This document shows positions 1 through 7,197 of a stretch of DNA of 24,450 nucleotides, piece by piece. The notes under the pieces were generated by a model, which was given only the letters and a program-made list of their open reading frames with translations, was not told the origin of the DNA and searched no databases. Each line of letters starts with the position of its first letter. Position 1 is the first letter of the stretch. The translations under genes were made by a program, and so were the position numbers. This DNA is from CAZXSK01 sp964642855 (lineage in GTDB: Bacteria > Planctomycetota > Phycisphaerae > SM23-33). The stretch is from the NCBI GenBank assembly GCA_964642855.1, contig CAZXSK010000059.1, forward strand, positions 1-24,450, written 5' to 3'.

Positions 1-200
1 TCGTTGACGGCGGGTTCTCCGGCGAGGGAAATCCACTCGGGCTCGGAGAGGAATCTCGTCCGCGGCGGCCAGTTGCGGATCGTCTGGGCGATCTGACCTG
101 CTTCCAGGACGAGAGCGTCGAGCCCGGCTGATTGCAGACCCGCAGCCAGTTCGATGCCGATCGGCCCGCCGCCGATGATGACGATATCCGTCTCGGTCAT
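1..200 (-). CDS. YpdA-like FAD/NAD(P)-binding oxidoreductase (partial, N-terminus only)
   Basis: The gene begins at the ATG at 200 and runs off the left edge, so only about 66 residues are visible. They open with MTETDIVIIGGGPIGIELAA, a dinucleotide-binding Rossmann motif (GGGPIG) followed by a helix and an acidic strand end (LVLEAG), as in FAD-dependent reductases. The following stretch, NWPPRTRFLSEPEWISLAG, matches the layout of the YpdA family (putative bacillithiol-disulfide reductases), where a 'F-S-x-P-E' segment follows the first Rossmann motif. The start lies 3 bp after the argC stop codon, so the two genes are probably co-transcribed. The family assignment rests on the N-terminus alone; a general thioredoxin-reductase-like protein cannot be excluded. 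Confidence 0.7.
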   Translation of the reverse strand, partial: MTETDIVIIGGGPIGIELAAGLQSAGLDALVLEAGQIAQTIRNWPPRTRFLSEPEWISLAGEPAVN

Positions 201-203
201 GGG

Positions 204-1238
204 TCAATACAGGCCGGTGGTTTCGGGCAGGTCGAACATGAGGTTCATGTTCTGGACCGCCTGGCCGGATGCCCCCTTGATGAGGTTGTCCAGCGCACCG
301 AAGAGGATGACCTTTCCCTTGGCGACCGCGGCGCCGACGTCGCAGAAGTTCGTGTTGGCGACATACTTGGTGGCGGGCACGATGCCCCGGCGGACGCGGA
401 CGAACGGCTTGTCCCGGTATTCTGCCTCCAGCACGTCGAGCAGGCGATCGGCCGTGACGTCGCCGGCCGGATTGGCGTAGATCGTACACAGCATGCCGCG
501 GTCCATCGGCGAGAGGTGGGGCACGAACAACAGTTCAGCCGGGGTGCCGGTGAATTCGGTGAGTGTCTGCTCCATTTCGGGCATGTGCCGGTGCGTTCCC
601 ACGCCGTAGGCTTCGAAGTTCTCGTTCCGCTCGGGGAAGTGGAACTTCAGGTTGGGCTTGCGCCCCGCCCCGCTGACGCCGCTGATGGCATTGACGACGA
701 TACCGGTCGGCGCGATGAGTCCTTCGCGAAGGACCGGCGCCAGGGGCAGCGCCGCACAGGTCGGATAGCATCCCGGGTTCGCGATGAGATCGGCATTCGG
801 GATCGCATCGGGGAACAGCTCGGGCAGGCCGTAGACGGCTTGGGAGAGTCGGTCGGCGTCGGTGTGCGGACAGTACCACTGCTCGTAAAGCTCGCGACTT
901 TTCAGTCGATAGTCGGCCGACCAGTCGATCACGCGCAGGCCTGCCTCCCGCAGGGCGGGCACATAGGACATGGCGACCTTGTGGGGCACGCAGAGCATGG
1001 CGAGATCGGCATCGAGGGAGGCAACCTTCTCGGGCTCGAACAGTTCCTGGGAGAGGCCGACCTGCTTGGTCAGCGCGGGGTAGAATTCCTCCATCGGCCC
1101 CAGTTCGCTCTCGGGCCCGAAGATGCCCACGACCTCGGCGTTGGGGTGGCGTGTGAGAATTCGCAGGACTTCGAACCCCGCGTATCCGCTCCCACCCACC
1201 AGGACGATCCGAATCTTCTCTTTTCCGTTGTCTGCCAT
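204..1238 (-). CDS. argC: N-acetyl-gamma-glutamyl-phosphate reductase
   Basis: This enzyme makes N-acetylglutamate semialdehyde from N-acetylglutamyl phosphate with NADPH, the third step of arginine synthesis, in the cytoplasm. The 344-residue protein has the usual length. It starts with a nucleotide-binding loop (VGGSGYAG, residues 14-21). It has the catalytic cysteine in NPGCYPT (Cys157) and the conserved histidine in GVGTHRHMPE (His216). The start at 1238 has AAGG about 9 bp upstream. It lies downstream of rpsI but beyond that gene's terminator, and 3 bp before a YpdA-like gene on the same strand. argJ of the same pathway is present in the window at 8592 on the other strand, so the arginine genes are dispersed. 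Assignment is secure from motifs and full-length similarity. Confidence 0.96.
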   Translation of the reverse strand: MADNGKEKIRIVLVGGSGYAGFEVLRILTRHPNAEVVGIFGPESELGPMEEFYPALTKQVGLSQELFEPEKVASLDADLAMLCVPHKVAMSYVPALREAGLRVIDWSADYRLKSRELYEQWYCPHTDADRLSQAVYGLPELFPDAIPNADLIANPGCYPTCAALPLAPVLREGLIAPTGIVVNAISGVSGAGRKPNLKFHFPERNENFEAYGVGTHRHMPEMEQTLTEFTGTPAELLFVPHLSPMDRGMLCTIYANPAGDVTADRLLDVLEAEYRDKPFVRVRRGIVPATKYVANTNFCDVGAAVAKGKVILFGALDNLIKGASGQAVQNMNLMFDLPETTGLY

Positions 1239-1293
1239 CTGACGTCGCCTTTCGTATCCGCCGAACGTCCGCGGGGGGCGTCCGGGTGTAAAG

Positions 1294-1323
1294 AAAGCCC
1301 CGTCGCCGAAGCGCCGGGGCTTT
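1294..1323 (-). terminator. Intrinsic terminator with UUCG tetraloop after rpsI
   Basis: An 8-bp perfect stem (AAAGCCCC with GGGGCTTT) encloses a further short stem closed by a C(UUCG)G tetraloop when read on the minus strand. The minus-strand 3' side continues as CTTTCTTTAC, giving a broken U-tract. It lies 25 bp after the rpsI stop, so it should end the rplM-rpsI transcript and separate it from argC. The stem is symmetrical, but the U-rich tail is on the minus-strand side. Confidence 0.75.
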
Positions 1324-1347
1324 GGAATTCCTGCGTAATGCGGCGGG

Positions 1348-1839
1348 TTAACGCTTGGAGAACTGGAACCGCTTGCGGGCGCCCGGCTGGCCCGGCTTCT
1401 TGCGCTCCTTCATGCGAGCGTCGCGGGTCAACAGGCCGCGGTGCCTGAGGGTGCTCTCGGCGTCGGGGACGGCGTCGGAAATGGCCCGGGCGAGCCCGAG
1501 GGTGATCGCACCGGCCTGGCCGGTGAACCCCCCGCCCTTGACATTGACGTAGACATCCCAACTGCCGACCATGTCCACGGCCTGGAGGGGCGCGATGATG
1601 TCGTTGCGGTCACGCTCTTCGCTGAAGAAGGCGTCTGCTTCCTTCTTGTTGACGATGAACTTGCCGTCGCCCGGGCGAATGCGGACGCGGGCGATGGCCT
1701 TTTTGCGTCGGCCTGTTCCCCACCACCAGCGCTTGCCCTCGGGAGGGTCCACGGGCTTGTAGCTGGTAGTCTTGGTTTCGGTGCTCTCGGCGACGACGGC
1801 GTCGGCCGACTCCTGCTTGACTTGCGTTTCTTCAGCCAT
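1348..1839 (-). CDS. rpsI: 30S ribosomal protein S9
   Basis: S9 is a small-subunit protein whose basic C-terminal tail reaches the P-site tRNA. The protein has 163 residues, longer than the usual 130 or so, because of an acidic and Ser/Thr-rich N-terminal extension of about 35 residues before the conserved core (WWGTGRRKKAIARVRIRPG). The core ends correctly in RKRFQFSKR, the universally conserved S9 C-terminus. The ATG at 1839 has AGGA 7 bp upstream. It follows rplM by 16 bp, the nearly universal rplM-rpsI pairing, and is closed by the terminator at 1294-1323. N-terminal extensions on S9 are seen in several phyla; the function of this one is unknown. Confidence 0.97.
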   Translation of the reverse strand: MAEETQVKQESADAVVAESTETKTTSYKPVDPPEGKRWWWGTGRRKKAIARVRIRPGDGKFIVNKKEADAFFSEERDRNDIIAPLQAVDMVGSWDVYVNVKGGGFTGQAGAITLGLARAISDAVPDAESTLRHRGLLTRDARMKERKKPGQPGARKRFQFSKR

Positions 1840-1855
1840 GGATCGTTCCTGGGGG

Positions 1856-2287
1856 TTACAGTTCCAGCGGCTCGGGCTGCTGGGCCTGGTGTTCGTGCTT
1901 GTCGTCTGCGTAGACCTTCAACTTCTTCAACATGTTCACGCCCAGCTTGTTCTTGGGCAACATCCTGCGGACCGCCTCGGAGACCACCCTGCAGGGGTCC
2001 TTCTCGAGCATCTCCGCGAGGGTTGTCACCCGCCGGCCGCCGGGATAGCCGCTGTATCTCTGGTAAAGGCGCTGGGTGGGCTTGTTGGCACCCGTAATCC
2101 GCACCTTCGACGCATTGAGCACCACGACGAAATCGCCGACGTCCACGTGGGGCGTATACTCGGGCTTGTTCTTGCCCATCAGAATCATCGCGATGTCCGA
2201 GGCCATGCGACCGAGAATCCTGTCTGTCGCGTCGACCGCATACCACTTCGCCTCGACTTCGCCCTGCTTGGCCATGTAGCTCTTCAT
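1856..2287 (-). CDS. rplM: 50S ribosomal protein L13
   Basis: L13 is an early-assembling large-subunit protein that binds 23S rRNA. The conserved features are all visible: a WYAVDATDRILGRMAS start, YTPHVDVGDFVVVLNA, the RMLPKNKLG segment and the KLKVYADDKHEHQAQQP end. The ATG at 2287 (MKSYMAKQGEVEAKWY) aligns with the usual L13 start (MKTF/MKTY...). An ATG five codons upstream at 2302 is possible but would add residues the family lacks and has no visible ribosome site. The gene leads a two-gene operon with rpsI behind a near-consensus promoter at 2333-2360. Confidence 0.96.
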   Translation of the reverse strand: MKSYMAKQGEVEAKWYAVDATDRILGRMASDIAMILMGKNKPEYTPHVDVGDFVVVLNASKVRITGANKPTQRLYQRYSGYPGGRRVTTLAEMLEKDPCRVVSEAVRRMLPKNKLGVNMLKKLKVYADDKHEHQAQQPEPLEL

Positions 2288-2332
2288 TGCCGGGTATCCC
2301 ATCTGAATTAGACTGACCGCAAAGAGTCTCGT

Positions 2333-2360
2333 ATTTTGACATTATGCCCCTTCCTGTCAA
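2333..2360 (-). promoter_or_regulatory. Sigma-70-type promoter for rplM-rpsI
   Basis: On the minus strand a perfect -35 box TTGACA (2355-2360) is separated by 16 bp from CAAAAT (2333-2338), a four-of-six match to TATAAT. It would start transcription about 40 bp before the L13 start codon. Position and a consensus -35 support it; the -10 is only moderate, and CATAAT (2343-2348) is an alternative -10 without a good -35. Confidence 0.5.
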
Positions 2361-2501
2361 CCCTAATCTGCACAAATCTTGCCAGCCGGCGGGGCCCTCG
2401 GGGCGGCAGGCACTACCGGCGGAGGGGAGTATACCACCTTCCGCCGCCCCAGACCACTCCGAAGGGCGGTGGTTTCCTGTTCCCTCCGGGCGGGCTTTGC
2501 G

Positions 2502-2507
2502 TACAAT
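2502..2507 (+). promoter_or_regulatory. -10 element (TACAAT) before the TPR lipoprotein gene
   Basis: TACAAT is a five-of-six match to the -10 consensus and lies 50 bp before the GTG start at 2557, a normal 5'-UTR distance. No good -35 is visible at 16-18 bp. The same nine bases TACAATGGT occur at 11488-11496, about the same distance before another GTG start, which supports this being a real promoter type of this genome. Confidence 0.4.
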
Positions 2508-2556
2508 GGTCCCAGCTACCAGAGTCGCGCGTGCCACCGCAGAAAGGAGTCCGCCC

Positions 2557-3486
2557 GTGACACGTAACAGTTTCCTGACCCTTGCCATATCGCTTGCCGG
2601 GCTCGCAGCGGCCGGCGGATGCAGTTCGTCGCGGCCCGTGGCGCTGCGTTACGACATCCCACCTGCCGTCCCCCTGCCCGCCGGGGTGCGGAAGATCTGT
2701 CTCGCACGCCGGGCAGGTACAAAGGACCCCGGCAGCGAGATCGCCTGGAACGCCCGCGCCGCACAGGCCCTCGCCGAGAAGCTCCCCGAGGTCTCCGACG
2801 GCCGATACCAGCTCGCCGGCTCGAAGTCAGGCCGGGTTGTCGAGACCGGCCAGCAGGCACCGGCCGTCGCACGGTCCATCGCCGCCGAGGCCGTCGCGGT
2901 CGTCGACGCCACGGTGACCACCTCCGAGAAACGCAAACCGCTGACCCGCCTCGACCGCCAGGGGAACCTCCAGACCCGCACGGTACTCCACAAGCAGGTG
3001 CAGGTCGCCCTGTCGGTGGAGGTGCTCGATGCCGCCTCCGGGGCGACGCTCGCCTCGGTGATGCTACGCCGGGCGTACGATTCCGACCAGCCTCGCAAAA
3101 GCCTCGCCCACGTCAAGCCCGGCGCCGGCGTCGATGCCATCGCGGCCATCCTGCTCCAGGACGCCGCCGACGATTTCGTCCGGCGGATCACCCCGCGGGA
3201 GGTGTCGGTCAAGGTGCCCCTGGCCGAGGGGGACAGCCCAGCGATGGAAAGCGGCAACCGCCTGGCGCTCGCGGGGGAATACCGCGCCGCGGCTGAGCAG
3301 TACCGCCTGCACCTTCGCGACAATCCCGAAGACGCCAACGCATGGGGCAACCTCGGCGTGGTGCTGGAAGGCGCCGGAAACTTCCCCGCCGCCCTCGACG
3401 CCTACACCCGGGCGTTCGAACTGTCCGAGAACGTCGACTACAGGCAAGGCCTCGCGCGAATGCGCTCGCTGGTTCCCGAAGAGTAG
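2557..3486 (+). CDS. TPR-containing lipoprotein of unknown function
   Basis: The chosen GTG start has AAAGGAG 7 bp upstream and gives a clean lipoprotein signal peptide: basic VTRNS, a hydrophobic stretch, then AAAGGC with the lipid-modified cysteine at residue 22. The longer frame from 2344 would bury this signal and is rejected. The mature protein (309 residues in all) has a mixed alpha/beta middle region with strands such as VAVVDATVTTSE and VQVALSVEVLDAASGATLAS. That region recalls periplasmic proteins that interrogate stress-type lipoprotein complexes, but no named domain can be assigned. The last 80 residues (about 229-309) form two TPR units (ANAWGNLGVVLEGAGNFPAALDAYTRAFEL). It is probably membrane-anchored in the periplasm and acts through protein contacts. 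The PPC/DUF296 gene follows after 17 bp and is likely co-transcribed. Confidence 0.8.
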   Translation: MTRNSFLTLAISLAGLAAAGGCSSSRPVALRYDIPPAVPLPAGVRKICLARRAGTKDPGSEIAWNARAAQALAEKLPEVSDGRYQLAGSKSGRVVETGQQAPAVARSIAAEAVAVVDATVTTSEKRKPLTRLDRQGNLQTRTVLHKQVQVALSVEVLDAASGATLASVMLRRAYDSDQPRKSLAHVKPGAGVDAIAAILLQDAADDFVRRITPREVSVKVPLAEGDSPAMESGNRLALAGEYRAAAEQYRLHLRDNPEDANAWGNLGVVLEGAGNFPAALDAYTRAFELSENVDYRQGLARMRSLVPEE

Positions 3487-3503
3487 GCCCGCAGGAGAAT
3501 CCC

Positions 3504-3956
3504 ATGGACTACACCGTAGGAAAGATCGGCCGGGTGGTCGTCGCCCGGGGCTTCGAGGGTGAGGACATCTACCAGGAGATCGAGGGCATCGCCGCCCGGG
3601 AAGACATCCGCTCGGCGTCGGTGATCGTCGTCGGCGGGCTTCGCAAGGCGAAGGTCGTCGTGGGTCCCAGGAACCCTGAGGGTCCCATCGAGCCGGTCTA
3701 TCGCGAGTTCGATGACGCCCGCGAGATTGCCGCCGTGGGCACGATCTTCTGGGACGACGAGAAACCCGTGCTGCATATGCACGGCGCGATCGGCCGGGGC
3801 GACGAAACACTCGCCGGCTGTCCGCGCGGCGGGGCCAGCGTCTTCTGCGTGCTGGAGGTCGTCCTGATCGAAATCCTCGGCGTCGACGCCCGCCGCGAGC
3901 TCGACGAAGCGACCGGCCTGAAGCTGCTCTCGCTGGTTACCGATCAGCTCGCCTGA
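3504..3956 (+). CDS. PPC/DUF296 domain protein
   Basis: The 150-residue protein is essentially a single PPC domain (plant and prokaryote conserved, DUF296), a trimer-forming fold. Visible family marks are the opening YTVGKIGRVVVARGFEGEDIYQ, the 'SASVIVVGGL' strand, and the HMHGAIGR motif, whose histidines sit where the family has a possible metal site. It closes with a strand and helix pair (FCVLEVVLIEILG). Plant members bind AT-rich DNA through a separate AT-hook, which is absent here, so DNA binding should not be assumed. The prokaryotic role is unknown. The ATG at 3504 has AGGAG 6 bp upstream and follows the TPR lipoprotein gene closely. Confidence 0.88.
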   Translation: MDYTVGKIGRVVVARGFEGEDIYQEIEGIAAREDIRSASVIVVGGLRKAKVVVGPRNPEGPIEPVYREFDDAREIAAVGTIFWDDEKPVLHMHGAIGRGDETLAGCPRGGASVFCVLEVVLIEILGVDARRELDEATGLKLLSLVTDQLA

Positions 3957-4029
3957 CCCGTCCCGCGCATCAAAACGGCGGAGCGCACCGAATCGCGCGC
4001 CCCGCCGCGAGTGTCTCGTCAAACAGTGG

Positions 4030-5124
4030 TCAGCCTTCCTGCGACTCGTCCGCCATCGCGGCGATCTCCTTGAGCCGCTCGGTGATCGGCAGGTGCTGCG
4101 TGCAGCGATCCTCGCACTGACCGCACAGGCTGCAGGCAGCCGCCTGCTCGGGCTTGATGCCCCAGTGCCACTTCATTCGGCCTTTCATCTGCTCGGCGTC
4201 GTCCAGGATCTTCTGGTTGTAAACGTCCATGAACTTCGGAACCGGCACGCCCGACGGGCACGGCAGGCAGTAGCCGCAACCCGTGCACAAGCCCTCGAAC
4301 TTCTCGAAGACCTTCTCGCGGATCCGCTGGGTGTGCTCCGGCGCGTACGGCTGGAATTCCTCGACCGCGTCGACGGCCTGGTCGACGTGGTCGGTGTTGC
4401 TGAAGCCCACCAGCGCCGACGTGACCGCCGGCTGGGAGACGTTGAACCGGATCGCCGCCTCGACCACGGACCTGTCCTGCTCGCCCTTGAGGAACGCGAG
4501 CTTCTCGGGATTGTTGGGAATGATCCCGCCGCCCAAGGGGTTCATCGTCACCACGCCGAGATTCATCTCCTGGCAGGCGTCGACGGCCTGCTGGCGATAC
4601 GGGAAGTTGATCGCGCAGTACCCCAGCGTCACGCCCTCGAAGTAGCCTTCTTCCAGCAGTTGCTTCAGGTCGCCGCCGGGCAGGTGCGAAGAGACCACCA
4701 CGTGCTCGATCAGGCCTTCGTCCCGCGCCTTGAGAGCGGCCTCGACCGCGCCGCCTTTCTTGCGCCCTTCCCATGCCTCCAGCGTGAGGATGCACCAGAT
4801 GTGGAAGAAGTCGATCTTCTCGACGCCCAGCCGCTGCAGGGAGCGCTCGAGGCTCTTTCGCAGCTCGTCGCCGTCGGGGTTGGAGCACTTCGTCGAGCAG
4901 TAGAACCGGCCGCGGTCCATCTGCCGGAAGGCGGCGCCCATGATGTCCTCGGACTTGTCGCCGCAGTAGCCCGGCGCGGTGTCGAAGTAGTTGATCCCGC
5001 GGTTGTAGGCGTGCAGGACGATCTCGGCCATGCCGTCGATGTCCTTGGGGTTCTCGAATCGCATGCCGCCGAAGCTGACAGCGGTAATGTCTTTGCCGGT
5101 CTTGCCGTACGGCTTGGTCCACAT
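4030..5124 (-). CDS. Aldo/keto reductase with C-terminal two-[4Fe-4S] ferredoxin domain
   Basis: This 364-residue protein joins an NADPH-type aldo/keto reductase barrel (about residues 1-270) to an iron-sulfur tail. The AKR tetrad is complete: Asp48 and Tyr53 (NYFDTAPGYCGDKSEDIMG), Lys79 (CSTKC) and His108 (DFFHIW). The tail has two cysteine sets, C280-x2-C283-x2-C286-x2-C289 and C331-x2-C334-x2-C337-x3-C341. These fit two [4Fe-4S] clusters that could feed electrons to or from the barrel or an unknown partner. The substrate is unknown. The ATG at 5124 has AGGAG 8 bp upstream; the open frame extends to 5970, but that part is antisense to the neighbouring gene. It is downstream of an exported protein gene on the same strand, 122 bp away, and converges on the PPC gene. 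Confidence 0.92.
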   Translation of the reverse strand: MWTKPYGKTGKDITAVSFGGMRFENPKDIDGMAEIVLHAYNRGINYFDTAPGYCGDKSEDIMGAAFRQMDRGRFYCSTKCSNPDGDELRKSLERSLQRLGVEKIDFFHIWCILTLEAWEGRKKGGAVEAALKARDEGLIEHVVVSSHLPGGDLKQLLEEGYFEGVTLGYCAINFPYRQQAVDACQEMNLGVVTMNPLGGGIIPNNPEKLAFLKGEQDRSVVEAAIRFNVSQPAVTSALVGFSNTDHVDQAVDAVEEFQPYAPEHTQRIREKVFEKFEGLCTGCGYCLPCPSGVPVPKFMDVYNQKILDDAEQMKGRMKWHWGIKPEQAAACSLCGQCEDRCTQHLPITERLKEIAAMADESQEG

Positions 5125-5246
5125 CGGTCGTACTCCTGGTCTGGTGATTCTGGGCGAATGGGTTCTGCCCTCCCGGCGGTCGAGCTGACCTGCGACAATC
5201 CTACCGCACGGGCCGGGCCCATGAAACCCCCTGCCCGCAAAGGCGG

Positions 5247-6572
5247 TCAGTCGTCCTTTGTGGAGTTGGGGTCGCTGCGCTCGTGGGTCTTGGTCCGCGG
5301 GGCTGCTTCGGGCAGCGGTTTCTTCTGTCGCGGGTCGCGGTAGAGATGCACGTTGTCCCACAGATACTCTCCGGGCGGCCAGTACGAATACACCTGGATC
5401 TGCAGGAACTCCACGCCCTCGGGCAGGCCTCCCCGGGGCGGAAACGGCGCGGCGAAATGCTGCCACTGACCCTTGGCCTCGCCGCAGTTGAGATACCACC
5501 GGTAGCTCTCGCGGTAGTGACGCCGGGGGTTCTTCCTTACGTCGTCGGCGATGAGCTTCTTCCGCCGGGCCTCGGGGAGGTCCGCAAACTCCCGCGGCGT
5601 CAGACCAAGCTCCGCAAGCGCGCTTTCCGGCAGGCCGTCCGGCTGGTAGCCCTCCGGCAGCGACCAGCCCTTGATGAATACCTTCGCGCCGCCCCTTCCC
5701 TTGTGGTCGGCCATCAGCCAGTATCGCCCGCCCGCCTCGGCCGGAATCCACTCGCTGCGGAAGTGCACGCCTTCCAACCCGCCGACGCAGCCGTAGCTCG
5801 TGTCGCGGCCGATCCTGGGCGGCTTGTTCGGATCGGCCTTGCCCAGTCGCAGCGCCTTGCGATACGCCAGCCAGGGGTCGCGCTTGAGATCGGTCCGGAT
5901 GCGCAGGATCTTCCCCCTGCCCTTCGGGCCCTTCTCCAGGAACGTGCTGACGTTGTCGGGGGCATCCCACCCCCCGCCCGACTCGAACCCCCCGCCGGCG
6001 TTGAGGGGCCTATCGAGATCCTCGGCGTTGGGTTCGGGCTCGTCGCCGTACTCGGGCGGCTTCCAGAGCGCCTGTTCGGTAATCGCCTCCACCAGCTTCC
6101 CGCCGAGCACCGCCCGCCAGCGCTCCGTGTCGTCGGTGAGGATCTCCACCGACCATGCCGGCTTGTCGCCGCGAAGGTCCACGATCACAGCCACCACCCG
6201 TCGCGTTCCCCCCGCCGTCGACACACTGCCGTACACGCCCACTTGTCCGCCGAGCTTCTCGCCGGTGAGCTTGATCACCCTGGCCCGATCGGCCTTCGAA
6301 TCGACCGGGTCGGAAAACTCCTGGGTGGTCAGGCGGTCGACGACCTTCCAGCCATCCTGCCGGCGGAGCTTGAGGCGAACGGTGTCCGCGAAGGCCTTGC
6401 CTTCTTTGCAGTCGTCGCCCGAAGTGAAATCGTAGATAATCGCCCACGTCGGCGACGCGTCGTTGCCGTCTCCCTGATTGCGTGAGCCCGTTTCGCCCAG
6501 CGTGGGAACCAGTCCGGCGACCCACGCCGCAACAAGAACAGCCCCTGCCAGGATGCAAATGCCTCTCCGCAT
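5247..6572 (-). CDS. Exported protein of unknown function, two-part architecture
   Basis: The 441-residue protein starts with a Sec-type signal peptide (MRRGICILAGAVLVAAWVAG, cleavage probably near residue 27). Residues about 40-160 (WAIIYDF...GWKVVDRLTTQEF...GGQVGVYGSVS) resemble the nucleotide-free alpha/beta fold of TolB-N/CsgG/FlgO-type lipoproteins, in which short-lived 'determine the function level' strands alternate with helices. This is a weak, by-eye similarity. After an acidic, Gly-rich linker, residues about 190-420 look like an all-beta binding domain (GRYWLMADHKGRGGAKVFIKGW, FLQIQVYSYWPPGEYLWDNVHLY) like galactose-binding jelly rolls. The tail is charged and disordered. GAGGA lies 10 bp before the start. 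No enzyme motif is seen. It is divergent from the GNAT gene with only 42 bp between starts. Confidence 0.75.
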   Translation of the reverse strand: MRRGICILAGAVLVAAWVAGLVPTLGETGSRNQGDGNDASPTWAIIYDFTSGDDCKEGKAFADTVRLKLRRQDGWKVVDRLTTQEFSDPVDSKADRARVIKLTGEKLGGQVGVYGSVSTAGGTRRVVAVIVDLRGDKPAWSVEILTDDTERWRAVLGGKLVEAITEQALWKPPEYGDEPEPNAEDLDRPLNAGGGFESGGGWDAPDNVSTFLEKGPKGRGKILRIRTDLKRDPWLAYRKALRLGKADPNKPPRIGRDTSYGCVGGLEGVHFRSEWIPAEAGGRYWLMADHKGRGGAKVFIKGWSLPEGYQPDGLPESALAELGLTPREFADLPEARRKKLIADDVRKNPRRHYRESYRWYLNCGEAKGQWQHFAAPFPPRGGLPEGVEFLQIQVYSYWPPGEYLWDNVHLYRDPRQKKPLPEAAPRTKTHERSDPNSTKDD

Positions 6573-6614
6573 GACCAGCCCGTCCTCGGGTAACGATGAT
6601 ATTCACTCTACAAC

Positions 6615-7160
6615 ATGGAAACCGCCGACGCCAAGACTGGTTACGAAGATAGACCGATGCGCGACAGAGCAAACATCATCCAGGCGGCCGGGGCGGCCCA
6701 CATGCAGACGGTGCGGGCCCTGTTCAGCGAGTACGCCCACGAGCTCGGGCTCGACCTGTGCTTCCAGGGCTTCGGGCAGGAGCTTCAGAATCTGCCCGGC
6801 AAGTACGCGCCGCCGCAAGGAGCCCTGCTGCTGGCGGAAGACACCGACGGCGAGCCCGCCGGCTGCGTCGGACTCAGGCCGATCGACGCCGACGGCGTGT
6901 GCGAGATGAAGCGGCTGTACGTTCGACCCCTCGCCCGAGGCCGGGGGATCGGCAGGCTGCTGACAGAGGCAATCCTCTCCCGCGCCGCCGACGCGGGCTA
7001 TCACACCATGCGCCTGGACACGCTGGGCATTCTCAAACCGGCCCTTCGGTTGTACCGGTCGCTGGGGTTCGTCCAGCGGGAGGCGTACTACGACAACCCG
7101 CTCTCCGGGGTGATCTACATGGAGAAGTCGCTGGGCGGGGGCGATTCTGCCGCCCGGTGA
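6615..7160 (+). CDS. GNAT family N-acetyltransferase
   Basis: This is a single-domain acetyl-CoA-dependent acyltransferase of 181 residues. The acetyl-CoA pyrophosphate-binding motif A is clear (MKRLYVRPLARGRGIGRLL, with R-x-x-G-x-G/A as RGRGIG). It is followed by the typical helix and the strand with LDT, then the C-terminal 'ALRLYRSLGFVQREAYYDNP' motif B. The last part resembles MarR-associated or phosphinothricin-type GNATs that act on small molecules, but the substrate is not predictable. The start at 6615 lacks a clear ribosome site; the in-frame ATG at 6657 (MRDRANI) is an alternative giving 167 residues and would fit the domain. The gene is divergent from the exported protein. Confidence 0.88.
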   Translation: METADAKTGYEDRPMRDRANIIQAAGAAHMQTVRALFSEYAHELGLDLCFQGFGQELQNLPGKYAPPQGALLLAEDTDGEPAGCVGLRPIDADGVCEMKRLYVRPLARGRGIGRLLTEAILSRAADAGYHTMRLDTLGILKPALRLYRSLGFVQREAYYDNPLSGVIYMEKSLGGGDSAAR

Positions 7161-7197
7161 AGCCCTGATTCGCTCGCGACTTGCAACCGGGGCCCCT

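Noticed and set aside
132..1448. Long plus-strand frame of 438 codons
   Set aside because: It is antisense to argC and rpsI, which have unambiguous family motifs; the encoded sequence has no recognisable motif and reflects GC-rich third positions.
2344..2556. Upstream extension of the TPR lipoprotein frame
   Set aside because: The added 71 codons would bury a clear lipoprotein signal peptide, and the GTG at 2557 has a well-spaced ribosome site.
5125..5970. N-terminal extension of the aldo/keto reductase frame
   Set aside because: It overlaps the exported protein gene on the same strand in another frame, and the family starts at MWTKPYGKTG with its own AGGAG.
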